DNA of 60,586 nt from Erysipelotrichaceae bacterium (GCA_022799495.1 JAAWON010000007.1:1-60586), one strand, 5' to 3'; positions 45,604 to 55,501 are shown, counted from the stretch's first letter. A program made the numbers and translations. The notes: generated by a model not told the origin, from the letters alone.

Positions 45604-48600
45604 ATGAACAAACAATGGTATCGGGCATTGTCCGCATTTGCACATCCCACACTGCTTGGGGTTGTGAATTCGGATGAGGAAACAAGCGCAGTGAGCCTGG
45701 ATATTCGTTTGGTAGATTACAATGGGGAGGGCATCCAAAGTGACGCGCAGGATACACGCTTTATCAAAGTGTGTGAAGGAAATGCGCAGGATGTGATTCA
45801 TCCCCTTTGTCTCAAACAGGGAGAGGCATATTTGCGTTTAGAAGATGTATGCGCACCTGTGACCATCTTCCAATGTGATGAGAACGGCAGGCGCATCAAG
45901 GGTCCATTTGCCGTAAGTTATGAATGGAATCAGGAAAGGATACAGGGGGATGAGGTCTCAATGGATGATGTAAGAGGCAATCAATGCATTGATATTCACA
46001 ATGTGAAAGACAGGGAACTGACTTTGCGCATCGTAAAAAAACTGGTGAATCAACATGAGGAAACACAGCCGCTTTGTGAGGATCAAAGCTTTTTGATTCA
46101 TGTGGAAGGGTGTGGCAGACACGAATGTGTTTGCTTGCGTCATGACAATGATTTCTGTGCACAGTTGCGCTTGAACAGTGGTGTATATCAGGTTTGGGAG
46201 GAGAACTCTGATTCCTTTTCCTTATGTTTGGATGGTACACTGATTTCAAGGGAAGCAGCTTTTCTGTTAAAACAGGCAGAACATACCTTAGAGGTAATCA
46301 ATCATACACACACCGGAAATACCTTGTGTTTGGATCAATATGTTCGCTGCGCCAATGGCGAATTGATCAAACCGCAGGAACAGGAACGCTTTGTTGTTTC
46401 TGTGCGTGGGGATGGCTTTGAAGCGTGCTATACGTTGGATCAAGGCAATGATTTCGCTTATTGTATTGAGGATTTAGCGGATGGCTGTTATGAGGTGCTG
46501 GCGCAAAATTGTGATGGCATCACGCATTATTTGGTGAATGCCCAAGCGCAAAGTGATGAAGCGCGCGTGGAACTGTATGGTTGTGCGCGGGCCTCCGTGT
46601 TAATTCTCTGTGAACAAGAAGTGTGTATACAGGAAAGTCCACTGCGCATTTGTAAATACATTCGCAGAGGCGATCAAACACTGGTAAAACCGGATCCGGG
46701 TGAAAGTTTCCGTGTGATGCTTCGTGGTTGTGGCATTTGTGAAATCTTTAATCTGAATGCCTATAACAATTTTTGTGTGGATATCGAGCATATTTGTATC
46801 GGTGAATATGAAATTTGTGAATTGGATCATGAAGGTTATGTGGCAAGTTATATTGTTGATGATGGATGTGAAAGCACTGCGGCGCAGTTATGGATGAATC
46901 AGGGGACGAATCATTGTGTAACCATCATCAATGAAGAGCGCAATAAGGGGGAAATTACTTTAAGCAAAGTGATACGACAGGGGGATGGCACACTGGTGAA
47001 ACCGGAGAAAAACGCTCGTTTTCTCGTTACGCTTCGCTCGATCTTTGCCCGTGAAACTTATGTGCTGGATCAAAGCAATGATTTTTGTGCCCATATTCAT
47101 CATTTAAAGGAAGGCAGTTATGAGGTGAAGGAGCACCGCATACCGGGATACGCTACCACCTATCGCATCAATGGCGGTAAGGAAGAACACAAGGCGCGCT
47201 TTGTGGTGATGAATCATACTTGCAGCGATGTGAAGATCATAAACAGTGCCATCTGTGAAACAATCGGTGATCTGCGTATTTGCAAGTTTATTGCGAATGC
47301 TTATGGTGATTATGTAAAACCACAAAGCGATGAGGAATTTCAAATCCATGTGGAAGGCCCATGCTTGGATCAGTGCTACACGCTGCGGGCGGCGAATAGC
47401 TGGAGTATCTTGCTGGAAGGCTTGAAAAAAGGCGTTTATCGGATTCTTGAAGAAGGTGCCTACGGTTATCAAACGCAATATTTTGTGAATGGCGATGCGA
47501 TGGAGGAGGCAGCGCTGGTATGCATGGATCATCAAAATCAGGATGTGGTGATTGTGAATACCAGACAAAGCAGTGGTACAATCAAACTGAATGTCGTAAC
47601 ACAGGATTGTGAAGGACAATGCCATAAACCGGCCGCAACGCAATTCTTTGATGTGGTGATTGAAACCTGGGAAGGCTCACGTTGTGTACGTTTGGATGCG
47701 CATAATCGTTTTGGCTTATTATTGGACGATCTGCCCAGAGGCAAAGTAGTGATCATGCAGAAGGACAGCTATGGTTATCGGGTACTGTATGAGGTAAATG
47801 GGGAATGTAAGAATCATGCCTCCTTAATCATGGAAGGGGAAGCGGCAAGTGTTACCATTGTCAATCAGGTGATGAATTGTAGCGGCGTGGTGCGTATCCG
47901 CAAACAGATCAAAACCCTGCATGGACGCATCATTCGTCCCTGTGATCAAGATCGCTATGCGTTTACCTTGCGTTCACGCTGTGTTCATGAGGAATTTACC
48001 TTAAGTAGACACAATCAATTCTGCGTATTGTTTGATGATTTAGAGGAAGGCGATTATAAACTAGAGGAATGCGCAGTGCCGGGTATGGAAACCAGTTATC
48101 GCATCAATGGCGAAGTATGCGAGGATGCACATTTCCATTTAGGCCGTGAGGATGTGGATATTGAAGTGCTGAATACTGTATTGCCACTACCGAAATTGTG
48201 TGTGCATAAGCGGGTATTGAAAAATGGTATACAGTGTAAGCCACAAGGGCATGAGCAGTTTCATTTCCAGTTGATTGGCAGAGATAAACATGAAACGTAT
48301 TGCTTGAATCAGGAAAATGATTGGTGTGTTGAGATTGAAAACCTGTATCCGCAGCATTATGAAATCAGAGAACTGCATGCGCAGAACTGTGTGATGTATG
48401 AGATAGATGGGCAGATTCAGGAAAGTGGAAGACTGATGATCAAGGATCACGATGTAAAGGCAGTGATTATCAACCCCGCACCTAGTGAGTCCATTGTCCG
48501 TATCGACAAGCGATTGCGGGATATGAATGGTCAATTATGCCGTCCTTGTGCACAGGAATGTTACGAAGCGGTGTTGGAGAGTGATTGTTATAAGCAGTGC

Positions 48601-51600
48601 TTCACTTTGGATGCGCGCAATGACTGGTGTGTTGAGATCGAAGGTCTGCCACAGGGCAAATATCGTGTGTCTCAGTTGGGGGAAGAGTGCTTTGAGGTAT
48701 GGATCAATGGCTCAAACTGCATGGATCAAACACTTTACTTGGGTGATCAGGATGTAGCGGTCACGCTGATTTCGCCACTGGGGTGTGAAAATGAATTGAT
48801 TTTACGCGCCTATCGCTTATGTAACGAGCAAACACTGATGCCAAGTGCGGATCGCATCTATCATGTCAGTGTAACACATGAAGGAGTTTGTGATGAATTT
48901 ACACTTGACGCAAATAATCATTTTGCCATCTCTTTAGCGAATATCCAATTGGGTGAATATCGGATCAGTGCCCGAGAAACGATGTTATATGAAGCATGTG
49001 GTGAATGGTATGAGCAGGCGATTGATGTGGAAATGGGCTGCGGCGAATTATGTGTGAATCTGTATGAGGAAGATCACCAGTGCTTTGATATCACAATTCA
49101 TAAGCAGTCCAATCGCTCATCAAATGGGGATTGTGGCTGTCAGATGGATACACAGATTTTGCTTTGCGGCCCGAAAGGAGAAGAATGCTTCACCTTGGGG
49201 GCACATAATGATTGGACCTTGCATTTATGCGATTATCCGATCGGCTCCTATGAATTAACAGATATGAGCAATGATGCGGTATGTTATAAAATACAAGGGA
49301 AGTTAAGTCGCTATGGACGCTTTGTTCTGTGTGATCAGCCGGTAAGTATAACAATTGTGCCAAAAGAGGAAGAAAACGAGTGTCCTAGCACGTCATCCTG
49401 TGAAACAACACCTTGTGACGAGGAAATGTGCGGCGGCACCCTGCATGTACATGCGCTAATTCAAAATGCCCAAAAAGAATTGGAAAGTGCTCCGCGCAGT
49501 GCGGCATTTGCGCTACGCATCGACGGTGATCAAGTCTGTGAGGATATCACCTTAAATGAACGCAATGGCTTCTTGATGGACTTTGCTTATTTACCCAAAG
49601 GAAGCCTTCATATTACGGCGATGCCAACTGCTTCTTACAGCGCTGTCGCATACCGTGTCAACGGTGTGATACAGAAAGCGGGAGATATTATGTTGGGCAA
49701 GGAGGACATCCAAGTGGATGTTCTCTATGCGCAGGCTGAAAAAAGCGGAAGTATCCATGTGATGAAATATTTGCGGGATGAAAGCTGTGGTTGTTTCAAG
49801 CGTCCCTGCATGGATGAGGAATATGAAATCTGTATTCGCAGTGAGAATGAACAGCGCAAGGCGATACTCAATCGCGATAACAAATGGAGCGTTCTCTTTG
49901 ATGAATTGGAAGCAGGCGATTATCGCATTGAGGAAACAGGCTGTGCCAATGTGAACTGCATTGTCAATGGCGGTAAGGAACAGCGTAATCCGATGATCAA
50001 CGTTAGCGATCGTCAGATAAATGTCAAATTGATTCATGAAGCAAAACCGCAAGCGAGCGGAAGCTTGGAGATCTGTAAATATGTTTTAGATGAACAAGGC
50101 AATCAAATGACACCATCTGGGCAAAACAGTTGTTGGATTGCCGTAAAAGGAGAACAGGAGACACATCGTATTCTACTTCATGAAGCGAATCATTTCTATG
50201 CTCAGTTGCCGCATTTACCCGGCGGCAGTTATGAAGTGATACAGGAGGACAGTGAGGAAACGCTACGTTTTCGCTGTAATGGCAAGGAGATAAAAGACGG
50301 TCATATTGTGATTGGTGATGCACTATGCAGTGTGGATATCATCGCTTCTTCATGTCATACGGGCAGTATCACTTTAACCAAGCGGATACAGGATGAGAAT
50401 GGCTTGGTTCAGATGCCGAAACACGGCAGTTATCGTATCCATGTATCGTCTCATGGTTATAATCAGATCGTTACATTGGATGCGCAGAATCGCTATTGTG
50501 CTGTGCTGAATGATTTATCCAATGGCTTATATGTAGTGGATGAATTGGATGAGGAAGGCGTTTTATATCGTGTGGATCACGGTTATTTGGTGGATCGAGC
50601 AATCGTAAAGGTAACAGGAGCACATGAGGTCAGCATCATCAATCCAACCCAAACTTGCGCCTGCGGTTCTATCCGCTTTGATCAGTATATCCGCAATTCA
50701 GCGGGACTGCTGGTTCGTCCAAGTGCTCCATCTACGTTCACTTATCATATCTCTACGCCTCATGAGCATAAAGAAATCGTGTTAAATGAGGCAAATCATT
50801 GGAGTACCCAGTTGGATCATTTAATGAACGGTAATTATGTCATCCATGAGGTTGGAACGCAAGCAGTTAGTTATATCATCAATGATCGCTCTGAATGCGA
50901 CTATGGCATTGTAGATGTCAAGGGCAATGCGAATTTCGTCGCAATCATCCATCAGGAACAAGCAACTGATGCCGGTCAGATCACGATCACCAAATATGTG
51001 CGCAATGGCAGTCGCATAGAGCGAGTACATGAAGGTGGTGCGATCAGCGTACACATATCCGCTCCCGGTTATCAAAATGAAGTTATATTGAATCAGGCCA
51101 ACCATTGGCAGGCGACACTTGGCAATTTGAAAGCTGCTCATTATGTATTGGAAGAGGTCAATCATGAAGGCAGTAACGCATGGCGTATAGATGGAGGTTA
51201 TGAAGTCGATCATGCGATTGTGAATGTTGCAGGGGATGCTCATCAAGTCGATATGATCAATGAAGCACAAACATCAACCTCAAGCAATATCTTGCATATC
51301 GAAAAACGGATGCGTTTAGCAGGTGGCGCATTGTGCAAACCGGAAGGAACACAGCGCTTTACTTTCCTACTACAAGGGGCAAAAACAACCAATGTGGTGC
51401 TCAGTCAAGAAAACGATTGGACCATGCATTTAGAGGGTTTGGAAAATGGCAGTTATACGTTGAAAGAATTGGATGATCATTATGATGTATCCTATGAAAT
51501 CAATGGCGTTTCCCATCAAAAGGAAGTTCCCTTTGTATTGAATGGAGGACGCGTGGAGATTCAAATTATCAATGCGCAAAGAATGATGCCCTCTTATGCG

Positions 51601-52587
51601 TTGGATCTCTTTAAGTATATGAAAAAAGATAACGGTGGTCTGATGCGTCCGGCAGATGGTGACAGCTTTGAACTTGAACTGATTGGACCAAATACGAAAC
51701 AGCGTATTCTTTTGGATGATCAAAATCAGTTTCACCAGCGCATAACGGATTTAACTATGGGCACCTATACGATTCAAGAGTGTGATAACGACGCATACAG
51801 CACCAGTTTCTGTATCAATGGCAAACTGAGCACAAAGGGTGAGATTGTCATAAATGGACAGCGTCATGATGTGGTAGAAGTGATCAATGAACTGAATGTG
51901 AATCGCAATGTGGTTGATATCTTTAAGTATGTGAACGATGCGCAAGGGGAAATCGTAAAACCAAGCGGTGATGCATCCTATCGCTTTCTGTTGACCGGTA
52001 ATCATATGCATCAGTTGTATACACTGGATCAAAGCAATGATTGGCATGTACAACTTGATACACTGGATAACGGTGAATATGAAATCATGGAACAGAAACG
52101 GGGCAATGAGCGCACACTGTATCGTGTGAATGGTGGTCCATTGAGCGCTACCGGTGAATTTGTTGTCAGTGGCGGCAGTCAAAACTTTATTGAAATCATC
52201 AATCAAAGTGAGGCTGCGGCGGATGGTGTGATTACCTTGGAAAAACGGATACGTGATGAAAATGGCGATGTACGAACACCGGGTAATGGGGAATCATTCC
52301 TTGTGCGCTTATCCAGTGAGGAGAATGGGTATGATGTAATTTATACGCTGGATTCCTATAATGGCTATACGCTTCAGGTGGATGGTTTGAAGCGCGGACG
52401 CTATCAAGTTCGTGAAAGTGATACAACAGGGTATGGGGTAACCTATGTGGTGGATGGCGCAAAAGAGTCCAGCGATGCTTTTGTGGAGGTAGCCGCCAGT
52501 GAGCATAGTGTATGCATTATCAATACCAAGACTGAACTATTCTTCCATGTGGAGCAGGACAACGGCCTGCATGTGGTGATTGAGTAA
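45604..52587 (+). CDS. giant 2327-aa tandem-repeat protein, cysteine-rich, with no signal peptide
   Basis: AAGGAGG (45591-45597) fixes the ATG. The protein begins with a unique 137-residue domain (MNKQWYRALSAFAHPTLL) without a signal peptide. It then consists of about 21 repeats of ~104 residues, each with a similar course: [LI]xIxKxIR...KP, a LDxxNDFCVxI segment, GxYEIxE, YxING and VxIIN. This outline recalls Cna-B/prealbumin-like beta-sandwich modules of surface adhesins, but there is no sortase motif, membrane helix or other anchor; it ends HVEQDNGLHVVIE. Repeats 1-15 are mostly cysteine-rich; the last six have 0-2 each. Possible roles: a cytosol-assembled structure such as a spore coat or other shell, or a protein leaving by another route. 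Function unknown. Confidence 0.85.
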   Translation: MNKQWYRALSAFAHPTLLGVVNSDEETSAVSLDIRLVDYNGEGIQSDAQDTRFIKVCEGNAQDVIHPLCLKQGEAYLRLEDVCAPVTIFQCDENGRRIKGPFAVSYEWNQERIQGDEVSMDDVRGNQCIDIHNVKDRELTLRIVKKLVNQHEETQPLCEDQSFLIHVEGCGRHECVCLRHDNDFCAQLRLNSGVYQVWEENSDSFSLCLDGTLISREAAFLLKQAEHTLEVINHTHTGNTLCLDQYVRCANGELIKPQEQERFVVSVRGDGFEACYTLDQGNDFAYCIEDLADGCYEVLAQNCDGITHYLVNAQAQSDEARVELYGCARASVLILCEQEVCIQESPLRICKYIRRGDQTLVKPDPGESFRVMLRGCGICEIFNLNAYNNFCVDIEHICIGEYEICELDHEGYVASYIVDDGCESTAAQLWMNQGTNHCVTIINEERNKGEITLSKVIRQGDGTLVKPEKNARFLVTLRSIFARETYVLDQSNDFCAHIHHLKEGSYEVKEHRIPGYATTYRINGGKEEHKARFVVMNHTCSDVKIINSAICETIGDLRICKFIANAYGDYVKPQSDEEFQIHVEGPCLDQCYTLRAANSWSILLEGLKKGVYRILEEGAYGYQTQYFVNGDAMEEAALVCMDHQNQDVVIVNTRQSSGTIKLNVVTQDCEGQCHKPAATQFFDVVIETWEGSRCVRLDAHNRFGLLLDDLPRGKVVIMQKDSYGYRVLYEVNGECKNHASLIMEGEAASVTIVNQVMNCSGVVRIRKQIKTLHGRIIRPCDQDRYAFTLRSRCVHEEFTLSRHNQFCVLFDDLEEGDYKLEECAVPGMETSYRINGEVCEDAHFHLGREDVDIEVLNTVLPLPKLCVHKRVLKNGIQCKPQGHEQFHFQLIGRDKHETYCLNQENDWCVEIENLYPQHYEIRELHAQNCVMYEIDGQIQESGRLMIKDHDVKAVIINPAPSESIVRIDKRLRDMNGQLCRPCAQECYEAVLESDCYKQCFTLDARNDWCVEIEGLPQGKYRVSQLGEECFEVWINGSNCMDQTLYLGDQDVAVTLISPLGCENELILRAYRLCNEQTLMPSADRIYHVSVTHEGVCDEFTLDANNHFAISLANIQLGEYRISARETMLYEACGEWYEQAIDVEMGCGELCVNLYEEDHQCFDITIHKQSNRSSNGDCGCQMDTQILLCGPKGEECFTLGAHNDWTLHLCDYPIGSYELTDMSNDAVCYKIQGKLSRYGRFVLCDQPVSITIVPKEEENECPSTSSCETTPCDEEMCGGTLHVHALIQNAQKELESAPRSAAFALRIDGDQVCEDITLNERNGFLMDFAYLPKGSLHITAMPTASYSAVAYRVNGVIQKAGDIMLGKEDIQVDVLYAQAEKSGSIHVMKYLRDESCGCFKRPCMDEEYEICIRSENEQRKAILNRDNKWSVLFDELEAGDYRIEETGCANVNCIVNGGKEQRNPMINVSDRQINVKLIHEAKPQASGSLEICKYVLDEQGNQMTPSGQNSCWIAVKGEQETHRILLHEANHFYAQLPHLPGGSYEVIQEDSEETLRFRCNGKEIKDGHIVIGDALCSVDIIASSCHTGSITLTKRIQDENGLVQMPKHGSYRIHVSSHGYNQIVTLDAQNRYCAVLNDLSNGLYVVDELDEEGVLYRVDHGYLVDRAIVKVTGAHEVSIINPTQTCACGSIRFDQYIRNSAGLLVRPSAPSTFTYHISTPHEHKEIVLNEANHWSTQLDHLMNGNYVIHEVGTQAVSYIINDRSECDYGIVDVKGNANFVAIIHQEQATDAGQITITKYVRNGSRIERVHEGGAISVHISAPGYQNEVILNQANHWQATLGNLKAAHYVLEEVNHEGSNAWRIDGGYEVDHAIVNVAGDAHQVDMINEAQTSTSSNILHIEKRMRLAGGALCKPEGTQRFTFLLQGAKTTNVVLSQENDWTMHLEGLENGSYTLKELDDHYDVSYEINGVSHQKEVPFVLNGGRVEIQIINAQRMMPSYALDLFKYMKKDNGGLMRPADGDSFELELIGPNTKQRILLDDQNQFHQRITDLTMGTYTIQECDNDAYSTSFCINGKLSTKGEIVINGQRHDVVEVINELNVNRNVVDIFKYVNDAQGEIVKPSGDASYRFLLTGNHMHQLYTLDQSNDWHVQLDTLDNGEYEIMEQKRGNERTLYRVNGGPLSATGEFVVSGGSQNFIEIINQSEAAADGVITLEKRIRDENGDVRTPGNGESFLVRLSSEENGYDVIYTLDSYNGYTLQVDGLKRGRYQVRESDTTGYGVTYVVDGAKESSDAFVEVAASEHSVCIINTKTELFFHVEQDNGLHVVIE
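46015..52587 (+). repeat. about 21 tandem ~312-bp coding repeats, highly diverged
   Basis: The repeat units start at residue 138 and the last at residue 2208. At DNA level they are too diverged to be read as repeats; only the protein pattern is kept (positions of K, KP, N-D/N-[HFW], G-x-Y, ING and IIN). Old duplication under selection is the likely history, not recent expansion. Units at the N-terminus are rich in cysteine pairs, the C-terminal six are not. Confidence 0.75.
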
Positions 52588-52892
52588 GGGATGTACTTCA
52601 TCTTGTAGGAATCAATTGATGAATCAGGGGTTGTAGGCGATGGCAATTCATTCGCTTACAGCCGCTTTCTCATCTTGTAAGAGATGTCTTTTGGCTCATC
52701 AGCCATCCGCTCACTTGCCCCTTTGGGTAACGTGTACGCAGATCCCCACATTGGCGAAACGCATGTGATAGACAAAGGGAAAGATTCCTTTGTCCTTTCT
52801 TATTGGTTGGAAGTATAGTATAATATCACTTGTGGATGAGCAGCTCATCCTTTTTGTCCTTTAGCATATAGTAGTAGAGAAAGGAGCGTTCT
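52588..52892. other. intergenic region after the giant gene
   Basis: GACAAAGG (52771-52778) and CCTTTGTC (52787-52794) form a hairpin with a weak T-rich tail, a possible terminator. TATAAT at 52819-52824 is the likely -10 for the next gene. The part 52600-52760 holds no gene that I can see. Confidence 0.45.
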
Positions 52893-54587
52893 ATGAAAGA
52901 GAACCTATATCTGACTCAGGATTTGGCAATTATCAATTACAATGCGGCTTATCCGCGTACCGAGATTGAGTTGTTAAATTCCGCTGATTTTGCGAATGTA
53001 TTGCGTTATTTTATTGATTATACGAAGGAGCATATGGAGGATCTCTATTATTATATATTGAATGGTAAAACGGAGCGGGAAGCAACGTTTGAAATGATTA
53101 AGTTGTTAAGACAGATGATTGTGTTGGAACTGGATGAGATTGACAGTCCTTATTTGAATGATAAAGGTAAATTGCTGGATGTGATTGAAGCAGTCTATGA
53201 TTTCTGGAAGCGTCATCAGCGTTTTTCCATTATCAATGCGGGACGAGGGATGGCGATTCAAGAGTCCAGTTATATCGCTGCCGATTCCGGTTTTAATAAT
53301 CTGATTCGTCAATTATATCGAACATTAGAAGAAAAGGTACAGGGCAGAAAAAACAGTGTATATCGTCAGATTCAATCCGGTACCAATGCGGCCATTGCCA
53401 TTCGTGAAAATGGGTTGAAGTTAAGCGATACGTATGCGAAGCTAAAAGGAATTTGGTTTGTGGATTCGATTATGTTAAGGACACCGTTGATTATGCATCC
53501 TAGAAGCAATAAGCGTACCGGGATGTTTGCGGAGCGAGACAGCAATCCGATGGAGGAGTTCAGCGGCAATGCGCAGGAGTGGTTCTGTTATCCGGCGAAG
53601 ATCGGTTCACTGTTGGCTTTTATCTATTTTCATCGCGATTTTATTGCATCGGCAATATCGCTGGGCAATTTGTTTGAACTGGCAAATGAAGATGAATGTC
53701 GTCAGAAACCCGATTTGATTTGTCTATTTGGGAATGAGGATGGCAAGGAACAGACTTCCTTCTATTATGATGCGCAAGAAGATGTGTGGATTGGTTGTGT
53801 GTCTTATCATGAGCGCATTGAATATTTTGGTTATATTAAGAAGATGAGTTTAACTCTGCATAATCTGGCGCAGATGAAAAAGGGATGGCTGCCGATTCAC
53901 GGTGCTTTTGTCAATATTACGTTAAAGAATGGAAAGCGTAAGGGGATTATGTTGATGGGAGACTCGGGTGCGGGCAAAAGTGAGTCGATTGAGGCATTGA
54001 AGGCATTGGGGCATGATAAGATCAAGGAGATTGAAGTTGTTTTTGATGATATGGGAACCATTCATATTGAAAATGGTGTACCTTATGGTCAGGGGACGGA
54101 GATCGGGGCATTTATTCGCTTAGATGATTTGGATCCGGGAACACCTTATCGGGATATGGATCGCTCCATCTTTATGAATCCGGAATCAAGCAATGCTCGT
54201 GTCATCACACCGGCGGCCGCTTATGATATTGTGGCGGCCAATCATAGAATTGATTTATTTGCCTATGCGAATAACTATGATGATAAGTTGGGGATGCATC
54301 GCTTTGAGGATTTAGCCGATGCTAAGGCAGTCTGCAAGGAAGGAAAGCGCATGGCACTTGGGACAACGCAGGAAGTGGGGATTTCCACCACATATTTTGC
54401 GAATCCGTTTGGGCCAATGCAGAAGCAGGAGATTTGTGAGCCATTGATCGATACCATTTTTCAGTGTTTACAGGAGCAGCGGGTATGGATTGGTGAGATT
54501 TATACACACCTTGGCTTTGATAAGGACAGCCGCACGGGGTTACAGACGGCGGCGGAGCAGTTGTTGGCGTTTATTGAGCAGGAATAA
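52893..54587 (+). CDS. P-loop protein related to HPr kinase / PEP carboxykinase
   Basis: The 564 residues carry a P-loop GDSGAGKSE (356-364), very like the GDSGxGKSE of HPr kinase/phosphorylase and the PEPCK P-loop, followed by VVFDDMG and a later TTQEVGISTTYFANPFG block that recalls the substrate end of PEP carboxykinases. Residues 1-330 match no domain I can name and have a helical start. So the fold is of the HprK/PEPCK superfamily, but the substrate (protein or small molecule) cannot be told. AAAGGAGCG (52879-52887) precedes the ATG. It follows the giant repeat gene on the same strand. Confidence 0.7.
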   Translation: MKENLYLTQDLAIINYNAAYPRTEIELLNSADFANVLRYFIDYTKEHMEDLYYYILNGKTEREATFEMIKLLRQMIVLELDEIDSPYLNDKGKLLDVIEAVYDFWKRHQRFSIINAGRGMAIQESSYIAADSGFNNLIRQLYRTLEEKVQGRKNSVYRQIQSGTNAAIAIRENGLKLSDTYAKLKGIWFVDSIMLRTPLIMHPRSNKRTGMFAERDSNPMEEFSGNAQEWFCYPAKIGSLLAFIYFHRDFIASAISLGNLFELANEDECRQKPDLICLFGNEDGKEQTSFYYDAQEDVWIGCVSYHERIEYFGYIKKMSLTLHNLAQMKKGWLPIHGAFVNITLKNGKRKGIMLMGDSGAGKSESIEALKALGHDKIKEIEVVFDDMGTIHIENGVPYGQGTEIGAFIRLDDLDPGTPYRDMDRSIFMNPESSNARVITPAAAYDIVAANHRIDLFAYANNYDDKLGMHRFEDLADAKAVCKEGKRMALGTTQEVGISTTYFANPFGPMQKQEICEPLIDTIFQCLQEQRVWIGEIYTHLGFDKDSRTGLQTAAEQLLAFIEQE

Positions 54588-54823
54588 ACAGGCGGTTCAA
54601 AAATTGTCGATATATAAAGTGAATTTGCAATGTTAAAAAGAAAATGTGACGATAACATTATGGACAATTGTTTCATATAAACAGATTGACGCAATAAATT
54701 TGCATGGATATCTTATAGATGAATAGAAAATCTCCATTAACCTTTGGTAACCAATTCATAAAGAGATGAACATGAAAGAGTGAGGAGTTGAAAAACTCCT
54801 CATAATTATTTTAGGAGGGGAGT
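54588..54823. other. intergenic region with hairpin before the 35-aa frame
   Basis: TGAGGAGTT-GAAA-AACTCCTCA (54781-54802) is a perfect 9-bp hairpin with a GAAA loop, followed by a T-rich tail (TAATTATTTT), thus a likely terminator. TTGACG (54686-54691) and TATCTT (54709-54714) at 17 bases could be a promoter. The rest shows nothing. Confidence 0.5.
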
Positions 54824-54931
54824 ATGTTTAGTTTTGTTGATAATATGAAATTTACAACTTTGGATCAAAATTATATTAAAAATTACATAACGTTTGTTTT
54901 GAAATTTATTACAAACCATCAAACACGATGA
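54824..54931 (+). CDS. possible 35-aa peptide
   Basis: AGGAGGGG (54813-54820) is close before an ATG and a frame of 35 codons (MFSFVDNMKFTTLD...). AT-rich, no motif. It may be a small gene or the 5' remnant of one cut by the mobile element. Confidence 0.35.
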   Translation: MFSFVDNMKFTTLDQNYIKNYITFVLKFITNHQTR

Positions 54932-55080
54932 TAAGCCAAGAGTTAATATGTAAAGGGTGGTTTCTGCCATCTAATACATATGACTGCGGCTCATTTGTGG
55001 TAAATTGAAAAGCAGTTGTAAGAAAGGAGTCAAAAAAGCCTTATAACCGCTGGAAATCAACACAAAAGGAGCTGAATTTT

Positions 55081-55450
55081 ATGAAATCTATCTTTGAAGA
55101 AATGGGCGGTACATACCGTCAAGTGGGCGATTATTTCATTCCCAACATTACTTTGCCGGATGACGGAGAATATCAGATAGGCAAATACGGGCGTATGCAC
55201 CGCAACTATCTGAAAGAGTACCGTAAAATCCTCTACAACAACATGTGCTGGAGGGAACGCTGTTCAAGCATTTAGCTGAAATCGATCAAGCCTGCAATGA
55301 GCGCATTGAAAACATCGTTCCGATATGGCAAAGCAGGAAGGCGTAACCGAAGCACTCAAAGCGGCTGATCAAATAGAATGGGTGCGCCGTATGAACAGTA
55401 TCCGTAACCGTGCGGAGGAAATTATCTTAACCGAACTTGTATATGCTTAA
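55081..55450 (+). pseudogene. tnpV: tnpV, two frameshifts
   Basis: The first part reads FEEMGGTYRQVGDYFIPN and IGKYGRMHRNYLKEY, then the frame breaks near 55250. A second frame continues as LFKHLAEIDQACNERIE, breaks again near 55330, and the third part reads MAKQEGVTEALKAADQ and ends in the normal TnpV C-terminus (SIRNRAEEIILTELVYA). The total, 370 bases, is one base off from an intact ~123-codon gene. TnpV is a small protein of Tn4451-type elements of unclear role. AAGGAGCTGAATTTT precedes the start. Confidence 0.85.
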
Positions 55451-55453
55451 ACA

Positions 55454-55495
55454 AAATCCCGTTATCGGCTATGATATGGCTGATAACGGGATTTT
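55454..55495. terminator. strong hairpin between tnpV and rhuM
   Basis: AAATCCCGTTATC and GATAACGGGATTT enclose a short loop, with T-runs on both strands, so it can end both converging genes. Confidence 0.8.
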
Positions 55496-55501
55496 CTGTT
55501 G

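Noticed and set aside
46015-52587. CRISPR array or recent DNA repeat expansion
   Set aside because: The repetition exists only at protein level; no identical short repeats with unique spacers are present, here or elsewhere in the window.
45604-52587. Standard sortase-anchored Cna-B adhesin
   Set aside because: There is no signal peptide, no LPxTG-like motif and no C-terminal membrane helix.
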